Below are positions 45,841-56,899 of a DNA stretch of 64,000 nt, one piece after another. Below the pieces are notes generated by a model. That model was not told where the DNA came from and made no database searches. It saw only the letters and a program-made list of their open reading frames with translations. How positions within the stretch are numbered: position 1 is the first letter of the stretch; every line of letters begins with the position of its first letter. This stretch comes from Hofstenia miamia (Eukaryota > Xenacoelomorpha > Acoela). Location of the stretch: the NCBI GenBank assembly GCA_004352715.1, contig SCFE01000009.1:125943-189942 (forward strand), given 5' to 3'. A program made the position numbers and the translations under genes.

Positions 45841-45866
45841 TATAAAAAGATCAGAAAAGATAAGTG
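45841..45866. repeat. 26 bp LINE target site duplication, left copy
   Basis: tataaaaagatcagaaaaga then taagtg is repeated exactly at 47,532-47,557. The pair brackets LINE C and shows that it inserted into the Tc1-like element. Confidence 0.9.
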
Positions 45867-47531
45867 AAACTTTATTAAGAGAATGTAAATTAATTAATAC
45901 AAACTTATGGCTTCTCAAAATAGCGTAATTAAAAAAATAAAACAAAATCATACTATTTACAAACCTATACATTGCTAAACAGGCTAAGAATAAGTCTACA
46001 TTCTAGTAATTGTGTAATTGCTATTATAGAATTTGTACCCTGTCCAAGATCTTCCTGAGATGAATTTTTGCTTAAGAATAAAACTTTTCACACTATTTCG
46101 GAATTCTTTCAGTTTTGTAATATGCTTAATTTCGTTAGGTAGATTATTCAATTGCCTTGTGGCTACGTTTAAAAATGAGTTTTCTTTGACTTTACGTCTG
46201 AACCTAGTGACAACATATTTCGTTTATTGAAAGTTTTCCTGAATTCAGGGAGATTTATCTTATCATAGGGCGGAATTTCGTTAGCAGCTTTGAAAAATAA
46301 TGTAGCAATATTGATTTGTATTAATTGTTGAGGAGAAGGACACATTTCCAAAATATAATTTTTGGTGTTACTAGAATTTCTTTTGCAAACATTTAGAGCC
46401 CATTTATATTGCAGATGAAGTTTATTAACTATTGATCTCTTCAAATTTGAAAATAGTACACTCCCGTAATTTAGGTGGCTCATAACAAATGCGTGGAATA
46501 GCAGAATTATTGCATGAGGAGGTAATAGGTCAGCAACCTGAGAAATAGTTCTTATGCCAGCAGCAATTTTTTTCTGTGTAGATTTAATGTGCTCGGAAAA
46601 TGAAAGTTTTGAGTCAATTATTATTCCTAAATATTTAAAAGTATCACTTGCAGAAATAATTGCATTTTTTATAGTCAAATTTTTATTTGTATGCAAGTTA
46701 TTGTTGAAAAAGGGGTTCATTATGCAAAATTGCGTTTTGTCGGCATTAATGCGTAATTTGTGCATAGAGAAATAATGGTTTAGTGACTGGCAGTTGGATT
46801 CCACTTTTTTTATTGCAACATCTAATGACTTGTTGGCGGAAAATATACAGGTATCGTCTGCATATGTATAAGATTGCAATTAGTATAAAAGTTCATATAA
46901 TTGACATAGATATTAAACAGAAGAGGTCCAAGAATGGTTCCTTTTAACACATTTTTTAATATACAGCCAGTCTGAAAGTACTGAGTTGATTTTAACTCGT
47001 TGTTTCCTATTACATAATAAACTCGCAATTAAACTAGTACTATCGAGGGACGATCCCATACGTTTTAGTTTTTTTATTAGTATGTCATGGTCGATTGAAT
47101 CAATGCCTTAGAGAGATCTAAGCATGCAATAGCAACATATTGTTGATCATTCAATGAATTTCGCCAGTTCTCTGTTGCCTGGATAAGTGCATCATTCGTT
47201 GAAAAACTTCTTCTAAATCCAAATTGGGTTGCAGAAAGCAGATTATGTTTTTTAATATGCTCGAACATTTGATTGAATATTAGTCTTTCGAAAAGTTTAC
47301 TTATTGGGGTGGTGATTTAAATAGGCCTATAATTTAGTGGGCATGTTTCATCATTTTTTTTGTAAAGCGGAGTAACATGTGCTTCTTTTAAGCAGTCTGG
47401 GAATGTTTTGGATTTAATGCATTCATTAAAAATGTAGTTAAGAGGAATATTAATTGAGTGTGCGATTTCCTTAAGCATCCATGTGGGAATATTTGATGGC
47501 CCACTGGATTTGCCGGATTTTAATTAGTTTG
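45867..47531 (-). mobile_element. LINE C, 5'-truncated, nested in Tc1-like element
   Basis: Read on the minus strand, RT blocks appear in order: QFGFRRSFSTNDALIQAT and CLDLSKA (47,250-47,110), the region of GTILGPLLFNIYVNYM (46,940), TYADDTCIFSANKSLD (46,865) and a long open frame to 46,169 with TFKYLGIIIDSKLSFSEH, LPPHAIILLFHAFVMSHLNY and IPPYDKINLPEF. The frame is broken upstream of the YADD block. The same family as LINE A, judged by extensive similarity. The 5' part (ORF1, endonuclease) is absent. Confidence 0.85.
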
Positions 47532-47579
47532 TATAAAAAGATCAGAAAAGATAAGTGTTCTTAAGCTTTTGCAAGAGAC

Positions 47580-47582
<3 letters not shown>

Positions 47583-47628
<46 letters not shown>
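47583..47628. repeat. TA microsatellite
   Basis: Pure alternating TA next to the right end of the Tc1-like element. TA-rich sites are the normal target of this superfamily. Confidence 0.8.
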
Positions 47629-47629
<1 letters not shown>

Positions 47630-47808
47630 CTATAATACTATTATAGCATGCTTTTATAGTATTTTATGGAATAGAGATTTAATAACCGCATAGCGCAGTT
47701 TTCCTTTAAACTGATATTAGATTTGAGGTGTAGTTCAATAACAATCCTGTGTCTGTTAGTTTATTATAGATTCCAGTTTCAATTTTATCTTTTCTAGCTA
47801 TTTGTACA

Positions 47809-48204
47809 TTAAAAAAAATTTGTTCTCAGTTTCAATCTCCTTTTAAACTGAATATTCTTTTCAATTAAATTCAATTTTGTATGTTTTGCTGATGTTTCTT
47901 CATCTTTTATTAATGCAAATATATCATCCAAATAGCGTTGATAATAAATGAAATGGATGTCTGATGTTGTAAATTTGTTCTCAATTGTAGTTAAATATAT
48001 ATTCACAAGAGTAGAACTTAACGGATTTCCCATGGCTAAACCATCTTTTTGATGATAAAATGTGTTATTGAATTCCATTAAGGTATTCTTCGTTGCTAAA
48101 GTTAATAGTTCTTTCGCTGTGTTATACTCCATATTGTAAATTTTTGTGTTTTTATTTTTAAGGAGTTCAATTGTAGACGTTGAACTTCGGGCATATTGCC
48201 ACAA
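47809..48204 (-). pseudogene. Penelope-like reverse transcriptase fragment
   Basis: The minus frame (131 codons) contains FNNTFYHQKDGLAMGNPLSS (RT block B of the Penelope type, G-aMG-pLS) and YYQRYLDDIFALI (block C, Y-DD). The usual downstream FLD box and GIY-YIG nuclease are not seen, and the upstream block A is lost. It is a fragment, unrelated to the LINEs around it. Confidence 0.8.
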
Positions 48205-48767
48205 TCAAACAAATTAGCAAGCTTATTGACCATTTTGAACTATATATATTTTTACAGCAAAAATTTCAAGTTTTGAATTGTTGTCACATAGGGCATTTTT
48301 CCATTAGAAGGAAGTACGGTATTGTTAGTTTTTATTGATTTTGGCAAAAATACTCTTCAGCTCTTGATAAGTTCGAAGACCAAAGATAAATTTATTACAA
48401 TTACCATATTTGAAATAATAGTGCCGATTCAAACATTATTCAAATGAAATTAATCTAGATTTGCAAATGTTAAATTCAAATTATCAGCAATTTCTATCAC
48501 ATTTTCTGAAATCGAACTTCCAATTTTCATTTCCTCAATATCACATTTAGATTTTTGTAATACACCGAATTTTCAAATGAATTCCACTAAATTCTAGATT
48601 ATCCAAGTTCGTAAGATATTCTTTTGCGCAGTTACTAATACAACTGTTTCCATTGTGATGATTGCTCCAATTAACATATCACTACGTTTTCCGAGTTAAT
48701 TGATCTACTAAATAGAATCTTATATTATAAGCGACGTAATTAAACTGAATGCAAAACATTTAAAGGT

Positions 48768-48935
48768 GCTAATTATAAAAAGGGTTAAAAGAATCGTTCA
48801 GTAATGTCTGTTCGAACCAGAAACTTACTACTTATCGAAATTACAGACACTGAAAAATGGAAATCCTTAAAAATAATTAAGAGTTTTTCCTTAAAATATA
48901 TTTCTGGTATATCATGGCCAGGATACAAATAGTAA
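48768..48935 (+). pseudogene. LINE A-family 3' end relic
   Basis: This segment aligns with 43,180-43,330: aatatatttctggtatatca then tggccaggatacaaat against atatatttctggaaaatcat then ggctaggatacaaat, preceded by the diverged C-terminal coding end. It is a very short, old insertion. Confidence 0.55.
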
Positions 48936-49280
48936 AATAATGACTGTACGACAACTTGTTATTGAAACTACTATGCTAATTCATTATTTGCAAACAAATT
49001 TGTACTTCTGTGTGAATTACGAATTCTTTGATTAAAAAAATATCACTGAAGTGAAAGACTTCATTATCTCTTTTTGCAAATAAGCAATGTAAACAGATTA
49101 AAAAAGAATATGTGGTAGAATTGAGAAAGTCTTATCAAGTGAATTGTATCAAACTATTTCAATTTCAAAACAAAATATAAATGATTTTATAAAATTCGAA
49201 GAGATATAGTATAATCAGAAGGTCCACAAATTTAAGCATTGACTCATTAATTGTATAGTAGATAAAAAAACGTATGAACT

Positions 49281-49286
49281 TTTATT
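49281..49286 (-). terminator. SEC62: SEC62 polyadenylation signal
   Basis: AATAAA on the minus strand, 75 bases after the SEC62 stop codon. Confidence 0.5.
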
Positions 49287-49360
49287 TCAACATTTAGCAA
49301 TGCTTAGAACTATGTAACAAAAGAAAAACCACCGACTTAATAAATAAATTTTCTAAAATA

Positions 49361-52300
49361 TTAACTATTAAGCGCAGTCACAGAATCATCAACAATTTCA
49401 TAATCGTCTTCGGAATTTAAAGGATTATTTTTTGATATATTTTCCCGGTCTGATTGTGGGGAGTCATCATCTGAAATCTTTTCTTTTTTTGAAGAGGAAG
49501 ATTTTACTATTATACAAGAATATAACGGTTTAAAAGAGTCAAAGAAGCCAACATCTTCAAATAAATTCGGAAGCAGCCAAAAACGTTTTGAACCTCCTGA
49601 TATAGCAAAGACAAACATGTATATTAGAAGTCGAACAATTGCCAATATTATAAGAGAACCTAACAAGATCATTAGCGAATAGCTTGTAATGTACCAAACA
49701 ACTGTCCGCATGGTTTCCGGCCACAGAGGGAAGAGGCAAATTGATATAGTTGCCAAAATTAGTGCAAATCCCACCAGCCACCGCCAAACTGAAGTGGGTT
49801 CAAAAACCCAAACATAATATTCTGAATCTTCATCGCAAAGCACTTGATCTGGATGTAACTCAAGGAGAACTTTTCGAGTGCTGAGTTTCTTTTTTTTCTG
49901 TTGGGTTTCATTTTCAGCAGTCTTTGTGGCATCTAGTTTCTTCGTTTTCTTACGAAGTTTAGCATCATCGCTTTTTTTCTAAAAGTGTATTCTTAGGCCA
50001 CGGTTAGACTACGTGATTGGTAGCAAGAAAAGAAACAAAATTATCTTGGCGTTTCGACGTGATTTTGGTTCTTTTCATGTTACCAATCACGTAGTCTAAC
50101 CGTGGCCTAAGCAAAGAAAAACAAAAATTTAATTACAAAATTAATAATTGAGGGTGGATGCACAATCTATCGTTTGTAAAATAGACATATAAGGTCGCTA
50201 TAATTTTTTGCATGTCCACTTAATCTTTTCCACATATAGAAATGGCCAAATTAACGGATGTCCATCGCTTGCAATTACTTGAAATTAAGCGAAAAATGTC
50301 TACGCGATCAAACAGAAATGGATTTTAAAACTAGGTTAATGGATATCAGCACATAACAGAAAAACAAATAATCATAAACAAATTGTAAACCAATGATGAT
50401 AACAGAAAATATCAAATTTCAATTATATTGTTCAATTATTACAAGAGTATTTCAATCGTAATATAGATTTACATAAAATTTAATAGGTAATAAGGTTTAG
50501 TTTAATGATAAATGAATAAAATAATATTCCCCATAAATACGGTAATTATATTTTTAAAATAATTCTGCAATTATATTCAGCACATAACTAAGTTAATCAA
50601 AATTCTTAAAATAAAACATACAAGTAATCTGTTTTAATAAAAAATCTCAGTTTCATGCGTAATTACACTAGTATCCAGCGTTCACATGCACTATTGATTT
50701 TAGATATGCTGAAATTCTGAAAAACCACTGCAATATAAATGTTACAAGTGTGCTGTTAGCCGGTTAAACGATTTCAAAAAAGTAGGTTTACGTTTTCATT
50801 AACCGGTTAACCGACAATATTCAAAATGTGAATATAACATTAAAAACGGAAGAGACACGTTGTATTCCGTGGTATAATTTCGGTATTTACAGATATATTG
50901 CATGCGGTGCATGTTGCGTGCATTTCTGCAGATTTTAATTCGTCTACATTGGCTTGATTTTGCGCTGAAAAATTGTGTTTTGTTTGCTCTATAGTGTGTA
51001 CAACTGTGTTTTGCTCTAAGCGGAGTATGATGGCATTTTACGAAGCTGGAATCTCAGAAGATTTGGATGACGAAGAACACTCCTTTGGCTTGGTGGAAAC
51101 TCAAAGAGTCTAGATTCACAACTTCGCAAGCCCTGAACCTCATTCTAGTCATTTTGGACTAATCTACTATCAGAAGAGAGAAAAGAATGTCTGTCAAAAA
51201 AGTACAGCAGAAGTTCTTCTCTTTTTACACAACAATTTATAAATTTACATGCTGTAAAAATTAAATTGTCAATTAACCCGTTAATTTTGCATCGGTTATC
51301 CAGTCATGAAAAAAAATTAACCGCTCCAGGCTCTAAATATTTCAATGATTTTCACCCTAACAAACTGTATTGTATAAAAATTTAATTATTGCGAATTCCT
51401 GCTATAACTATAACGTAAAAGATAAATAAAATATGGGTTACCTACAATAAGTTTTCCACTAAATGACAATCAGGATACGGAGGCATGAAGCACTGTTAGA
51501 TAAACGCTTAACTTAAATCGCATGAATTCACTATAGCGAATATACTAATCGCAATTAAGGTAGATCAGGGGTAAATATATTTCTGAATTTTGATTTATAT
51601 ACTAATAAAACCAGTAATATTGAAACACGTGTTATAAAAATTATTTATAAACAAATACATATTTTGAGCTCATTATGTTTTCAAAATGGCCACCAACGTA
51701 TCAAATTACCACAACACTTTCAAAACATAACTCAAAAATTGATCAAACTTTGTACACATGATTATTACAACATTGTCTAGTGATTAAAATAATACAAAAC
51801 AGAGTGTTTTAGTTCCAATACTTCATTAGTCATATTTTTTTATTTTTTTGAGCCACTAATTCATAAGCATATATCATGGCATTGCAACATCTATATTTAA
51901 AAATACAAAGTTTTAGGTACTAGAGCATAATTAGATCTACAAAAATACGAAATTTCATTAACATTAATTGAGATGTTAAGATATCATGATTTGAAACTGG
52001 GTGTGTATCATAAAAATACAATCCGAGAAATTCACAGTACAATGTTGAATAAAGCTTGGTATGATGACTCATCTTGTTCAGCCGATCATGCTCAGCCCCG
52101 TGATTGGCTGATTCTAATAAGCCCAAAACACCCTGTAGTTTTTAGATTTTTTGAAAATTCCAATATGAAGGGGTGTTTTGGGGCTAAAGAAGTTGCTAGA
52201 GCTTCTTTGAATAATCTTTATTAAAATTGAAGAATTACTCATTTTCAGTATTATTTTTGAAAAATAATTAATGCATTCTTAAAATGTATATATTGAAGTA

Positions 52301-55300
52301 CTAAATAAGCTTAAAACATATATATGTATAAATATTATGATTGTTTACCCCTGATCTACCTTAATGCTAGATGATAAAAATAGTAGAAATGCTTAACCGT
52401 AGACTAGGGCCTTGCGAGCACTCGAAATTCGAGTACCGAACTCGAGTCGAGGTCCAAATGCCCAACTCGACATTTATTTCAATTTCATCTATTTTTCTTC
52501 AATTTTTGTTGATAATGTCGAAGAATCCCAAAACACTTTCATAATTTATCTCACATTGTAAGTTAAGTAATCAGTTTTGGTTTCTCTCATTTAGGCTAGC
52601 GTGTTGTATCTCGTCCCTACATTTATATAGGGTAGCATACTTATATATACAGTATGTCACAGAATTCACTGTCAATTTGACATACTGTATAATGAGTTTA
52701 AACGCTGCCAACTCGATTGCGTTTGTGTGTATTGTTTCAGCACGCTTTGATTGGCTGCCAAGTTGGTGAATGACATTTGATGGCATTCGACAATCTCATT
52801 AATTCAGTTGGTGGCGATTCATTATGGCAGACCAGAGTGATTACACAATTGAATTCAGAATTATTGCCGCTTGTTGGTACCACGAATCCAATAAGTCTGC
52901 TGCAGATATTAAACGTGTGAGCTAACCTACGAGAAAGATTTGATGGCGAACTTCAGCAATTGCAGCGTGGCAAGAAAAGCTTTTTCAAACTGGTTCCATT
53001 ATGAATAAGAAGCACACTGGTCGACCAAGCGAACGTGATGATAGACAAGATGAAATTGATCAATCAATTATAAATGATCCAAAACAATCGATCAGGAGAA
53101 GATCAAACGATTTGAATATACCGAAAAGTAGTTTACACCGACCTAAGACGAGTGATCTGGGTTATAAAGCGTGGAANAGTCTGCTGCAGATATTAAACGT
53201 GTGAGCTAACCTACGAGAAAGATTTGATGGCGAACTTCAGCAATTGCAGCGTGGCAAGAAAAGCTTTTTCAAACTGGTTCCATTATGAATAAGAAGCACA
53301 CTGGTCGACCAAGCGAACGTGATGAGAAGATCAAACGATTTGAATATACCGAAAAGTACTTTACACCGACCTAAGACGAGTGATCTGGGTTATAAAGCGT
53401 GGAAAGCTACCAAAGTGCAATTTCTGTTGGACGAGGATCACGTGAACAGAGTTGAATGTTGTCGGATAATAGCAAAGTATGACAATAATGTTAGAAGAGG
53501 TCGTTTATTTTTCACAAACGAATGTGCGTTATATTGTGAAGGCAGAGGTCACGTTACAAGATTGTTTCTGGTCGAAGCAGAACCCTCACATTTACGAACA
53601 AATTCGACAACACCCTCCGAAAGATATGGTGTGGGCTGCCATTTCTGGACGACATCTTATTGACCCTTTTTTCATAACCAGTGGGATCACTCAAGTTTTT
53701 TGTCCCAGCCCTACAGGTAAGACGCATACTTCAATCTGCGCATTTTCAAAAGGATGGGGCGCCAGTCCATACTTCATTTGCCACCAGAGAATTCCTGAAT
53801 GCGACATTCCAGGATCGCTGGGTTGGCAAATATGGCCCAACACCTTGGCCTCCCCGTAGTCCGGATCTCACTTCGTGCGATAATGCACTATGGAGTATAA
53901 TCAAGTCCAAGCTCAACGCACGAAATTTAAGAAGCGCTGATGAGCTGAAAGAAGGTATTCGAAAAGAATTCTTGCAGATTACTCTTAAGATGCTAGAAAA
54001 AATAAGCAAACGAACTTTTTCAAGATTTAAGAAGTGTATAGAACTGGACGGTCTTCAAGTGGAGCCATACTGATACTTTGTACATTTTAAGCTTATGTAT
54101 ATGTTATGTACTTCTTATAGGTCTTGTACTATGATATTATAAGTGTTTAAATCTGAAATTATAGCTTTCTAACACATTTATGTATTCTTACATTCATTAT
54201 ATGTCGAATTGACAATGAATTCTGGGACATACTGTAGATTAGCTCAACGAGAATAATGTCTAAATATTATTGTAATTCGACTAATTTACAACTCGACTCG
54301 AACCTAAAAATTTAAGAGTGATTGATTTAAGTCAAGTTACAGGTAAAAGCTGTTAGTGAGCTATCGGGGCTTCGTGGCATCGGACCTAGGCGTTTGAAAA
54401 TTTAGCAAAAATAAATTTTGAATTAGCTTCAAATTTCGATTTTAAAATTTATTGATATGAACTGAACATTTGATTTCAAAGCGCTATATTAAATTATAAC
54501 TTTCAAATGTAAAAAAACAGACGTAAATCCATACGATAAATTGTAACGTTATTTTGAAAATCAAAGGAATCTATAAACATTCTGAATGCAATAAAACATG
54601 AAATAAATTGTTTGGATAAAACCAATGGTATAGAATACAGAATTTTTTGTGGATTTTGAAGATAGAGATAGAGAAGCCAATGTCCTCAGAAAGTTTTGGA
54701 TGGGTATTTTTGACATTTTTAGGTGACGGGTTTTGCAATGCCCACTCCAAAAACATTTACAACTTACTCTATGCAATACAATTTAAATATATTTAAGATA
54801 ATTTGAAATTAAGGTTTGTAAGTGAAGCTTGAAACTTGAATTGAAATTTGAATGTGAAGTTTGGTGTAACATTTGAAAATTTAGTTTTGAATTAAAACCC
54901 TTAACTATACAATTCATTATTCAACTACGCGAAGTGACTACAACCGCATTTAAAAACTTTGATTTGGACAGTACTAGTAAATCTCTATCCCAAGATTAAA
55001 TGTATTTTCTAAATATTTGATGGTGAAACATGTATTTAAAATAGCAGTGCGCAATGTAAATTTTTAAGTCATCGAAATTATATTAGCGTCTGATACAATG
55101 TGAATAAAAAAGAAATAACGGTTGCAGTATGAACAATAATAAATCTACAAAACAGTATTTCAAATGATACCATCAAATAAACTATTCCTGTTTAGAATCA
55201 GCCTAATCTTTCAAGAATCGACACTTTTAAAAATGAACGAGTCATGCTCTATATTGAATCAGTTTTCTTGTGATATGTAAACAATAGAAGAAAAACTGAA

Positions 55301-55874
55301 TTTTTTTACCGTCCTATACATGTTAAAAAACGGTAAAATGGGTAATTGCCTGTGAAAATGAATGTCACAGGTTGGGAATATAAATCAAATATTTTGTTGT
55401 CTTAAAAAATAATTAGAACAAATCTCGATTTCTCGATCTCGAGGTTCTGTCAAAATATCAAATTTGACATGCTTTCGCGAAAACATTATAAAAAATGTAA
55501 AAGTATCTTGGATTTACCTCTTCGTCGTCGTCAGATGTTGTTTTGGACTTTCTTGGTTTCAGACGCTTGACATGCCGTGTAACACGGTGAAATACATTTT
55601 TCGACAGCAGTTCGTCACAGTAATCTATACATTGACGACGAGAGGAAAATAAAGCATCTGACAAATTTTTATCTTCTGCTGAAAACCAATGTGATTCTGC
55701 TAAAGTATTTACAATTTTATAACCTGAAAAATAACGCGCTTCGTTGCCATACATCGTCGCTTTCTTCGACTGCACATTGTGATATAAATACGTGGCAATT
55801 CGCTTTTCTTCTTTGGTAATTTGATCCGAGTCACTATTGGACCTAGCAGAAGATTTTGATCTACCTTTAGGCAT
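49361..55874 (-). CDS. SEC62: translocation protein SEC62
   Basis: SEC62 is a subunit of the ER membrane Sec61/Sec62/Sec63 machinery for post-translational import of short secretory proteins. Two exons on the minus strand: 55,518-55,874 (119 codons, donor gag|gtaaat) and 49,361-49,978 (206 codons with stop, acceptor cttttag|aaa), joined in phase 0 to 324 residues; metazoan family members are about 320-400. Exon 1 carries the cytosolic domain (IATYLYHN, KKATMYGNEARYFSGYK, VFHRVTRHV). Exon 2 starts with a Lys-rich stretch, then YVWVFEPTSVWRW, two membrane segments (~residues 188-208 and ~215-246), FWLLPNLFEDVGFFDSFKP and an acidic tail. The 5,539 bp intron holds a MITE, hAT-like relics and a mariner. 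Confidence 0.92.
49993..50110. mobile_element. palindromic MITE, 118 bp, next to the SEC62 splice acceptor
   Basis: ttaggccacggttagactac at the left is the exact inverse of gtagtctaaccgtggcctaa at the right; the pairing continues to gtgattggta/taccaatcac (30 bp). No coding capacity. It ends 14 bases before the SEC62 exon 2 acceptor (49,979). A second, diverged copy is at 14,621-14,733. Confidence 0.9.
50745..51330. mobile_element. possible non-autonomous hAT-like element
   Basis: The left part has gccggttaaac and aaccggttaacc (50,757-50,812), the right part has aacccgttaat and cggttatccag with aattaaccgctcc (51,275-51,325). Such GGTTAA-rich subterminal repeats are common in hAT ends. Exact inverted ends and the 8 bp target duplication were not resolved. 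Confidence 0.3.
52824..54073 (+). pseudogene. DD41D mariner-like transposase, broken
   Basis: ATG at 52,824 opens a frame reading SDYTIEFRIIAACWYHESNK (first helix-turn-helix), which soon stops. Later frames give RRSNDLNIPKSSLHR (second helix-turn-helix), FFTNECALYC (first catalytic block, usual Asp replaced by Asn), KDMVWAAISG, FQKDGAPVHTSFATREFL (second Asp) and WPPRSPDLTSCDNALW. Forty-one residues separate the second Asp from the Asp of SCDNALW, so it is DD41D. The end is ELDGLQVEPY and TGA at 54,071. A duplicated block around N 53,177 disturbs the N-terminal half. Confidence 0.75.
52896..53323. other. near-duplicate around a single N inside the mariner
   Basis: Bases 52,896-53,041 recur at 53,178-53,323 (agtctgctgcagatattaaa ...). 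The two copies then diverge by a 55 bp or so indel before both read gaagatcaaacgatttgaat. This looks like two alleles or two copies placed in series across N 53,177. Confidence 0.75.
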
Positions 55875-56029
55875 CTAAAGAAAAAATATATTCGTTAAAA
55901 TTGTTTCGGCCAAAATACATTAAAACGAAAAAATCGACAATAAGCTAAAATATGTATTAACACAAATTTCAAATAAATTAATTTAAAAAACTAATTTTTC
56001 TATATGGCAACCATTTAACTCAATCCCAT

Positions 56030-56768
56030 TTGTTTCTTGTTCAAGAAGATTTCTTTTGCCGTTTGCGAACCATCCTTGCGGTGCACCCAAGATCCAAATT
56101 GGAATGGAGTACAACGCCTAAGCAAAGCCCTCGAATATACGCCCATGAAAAATATTATTGATATGTGCAAAAGAGGTTGTAAACGCTGGTAGGAACGTTT
56201 GGGCTGTGGAAGGATATGGAAGCAGTTTCATTCGCTAATAGTAGCTATCATTTTCCGAGATTTGTGAGATTACACATTACCCTGCTGCAACAAAACTCGA
56301 GGATGAAGTATTCTTGGATGCTTCTTCAGCTACTGCTGTAAACGTTCAAGTTCGCAATCTAATTATCGGACTTCACTAGATCAGATAAAAATTATCCCGT
56401 CACAATTCCAAAAAACGTTCACCATAAATTTGCCAATGAGTGAAACCTCATTGACTTTTAAAGGAGGCTCTTCATCAGCTTCAACCCACAGTTTTGACTT
56501 TCTCTTTCGAGTGTGAATTACAGCGTGAAATATCAGTTTTGTCAACAATAACAAATCGCCGCCAAACACCCTCCCCTTAGACTTCTAGGGGGATGGAAAT
56601 ACTTGACATTGCCGCCGCATTCGCTCATTTCTTTGTTCTGTCTCTAATAGTCTAATCATACAATTGGCACAAACCTTCCGTATGTCGATTTCATTGTGAA
56701 GAATGTGTTCACAAGTTGTCAACATCCTTAGGAATGTACCAAGTGGTTGCTTGTCGACCCTCGTCAAG
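56030..56768 (-). pseudogene. mariner (DD34D group) transposase relic
   Basis: Minus-strand pieces in order: HILHNEIDIRKVCANCMIRL then LETEQRNERM (56,700-56,630; as in H-iLh-el-mrKv-arWvPr-Lt-eQ), KLWVEADEEPPLKV and GKFMVNVFWNCDGIIF (56,480-56,390), LLQQGNV-SHKSRKMIATIS and NCFHILPQP (56,290-56,210; second Asp block, mutated), and YSRALLRRCTPFQFGSW (56,120; third Asp block, mutated). Several stops. It lies just upstream of SEC62 on the same strand. Confidence 0.75.
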
Positions 56769-56899
56769 TATGGCCTGAACAGTTGCTATGGAGTTGTCAG
56801 AAATTATCTGCATTTCTCTCGCCTCCCTTTGAAGCTGCTGCAGCTAACTGGAAACAGCGAGTCAGAATCACTAAAACTAATAAATACTGAACAAAAATA

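Larger units (their letters stand above)
44430..47581 (-). mobile_element. Tc1-like DD34E transposon carrying a nested LINE
   Basis: The left end cagtctcttgcaaaagttta is the inverse of the right end (ttaagcttttgcaagagactg, ending 47,581), each continuing into agaacact/agtgttct. TA precedes the left end; the right flank is a TA microsatellite preceded by CA, so the duplication is not exact. The transposase is on the minus strand. A LINE of about 1.67 kb plus its 26 bp target duplication sits between the transposase start and the right inverted repeat. Without it the element would be about 1.46 kb, a normal Tc1 length. Confidence 0.85.
52650..54234 (+). mobile_element. mariner-like element, DD41D type, in SEC62 intron
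   Basis: The left end cagtatgtcacagaattcac then tgtcaatttgacat (52,650-52,683) is the inverse, with three mismatches, of the right end (atgtcgaattgacaatgaat ... gacatactg, ending 54,234). TA lies outside both ends (52,648-52,649 and 54,235-54,236). Transposase remains lie inside on the plus strand. Without the assembly duplicate the element would be about 1.3-1.4 kb, normal for mariners. Confidence 0.85.
52406..54310. mobile_element. possible hAT-like element (CTCGA-rich ends) split by the mariner
   Basis: tagggccttgcgagcactcg then aaattcgagtaccgaactcg at 52,406-52,445 resembles a hAT terminus with CTCGAG-type repeats, and tcgactaatttacaactcga ctcgaacc lies near 54,276-54,303 on the other side of the mariner. 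This suggests that the mariner jumped into an older element. The right terminus is not clear. Confidence 0.35.

Noticed and set aside
53746-54009. 87-codon minus-strand ORF in the mariner
   Set aside because: Antisense shadow of the plus-strand transposase relic.
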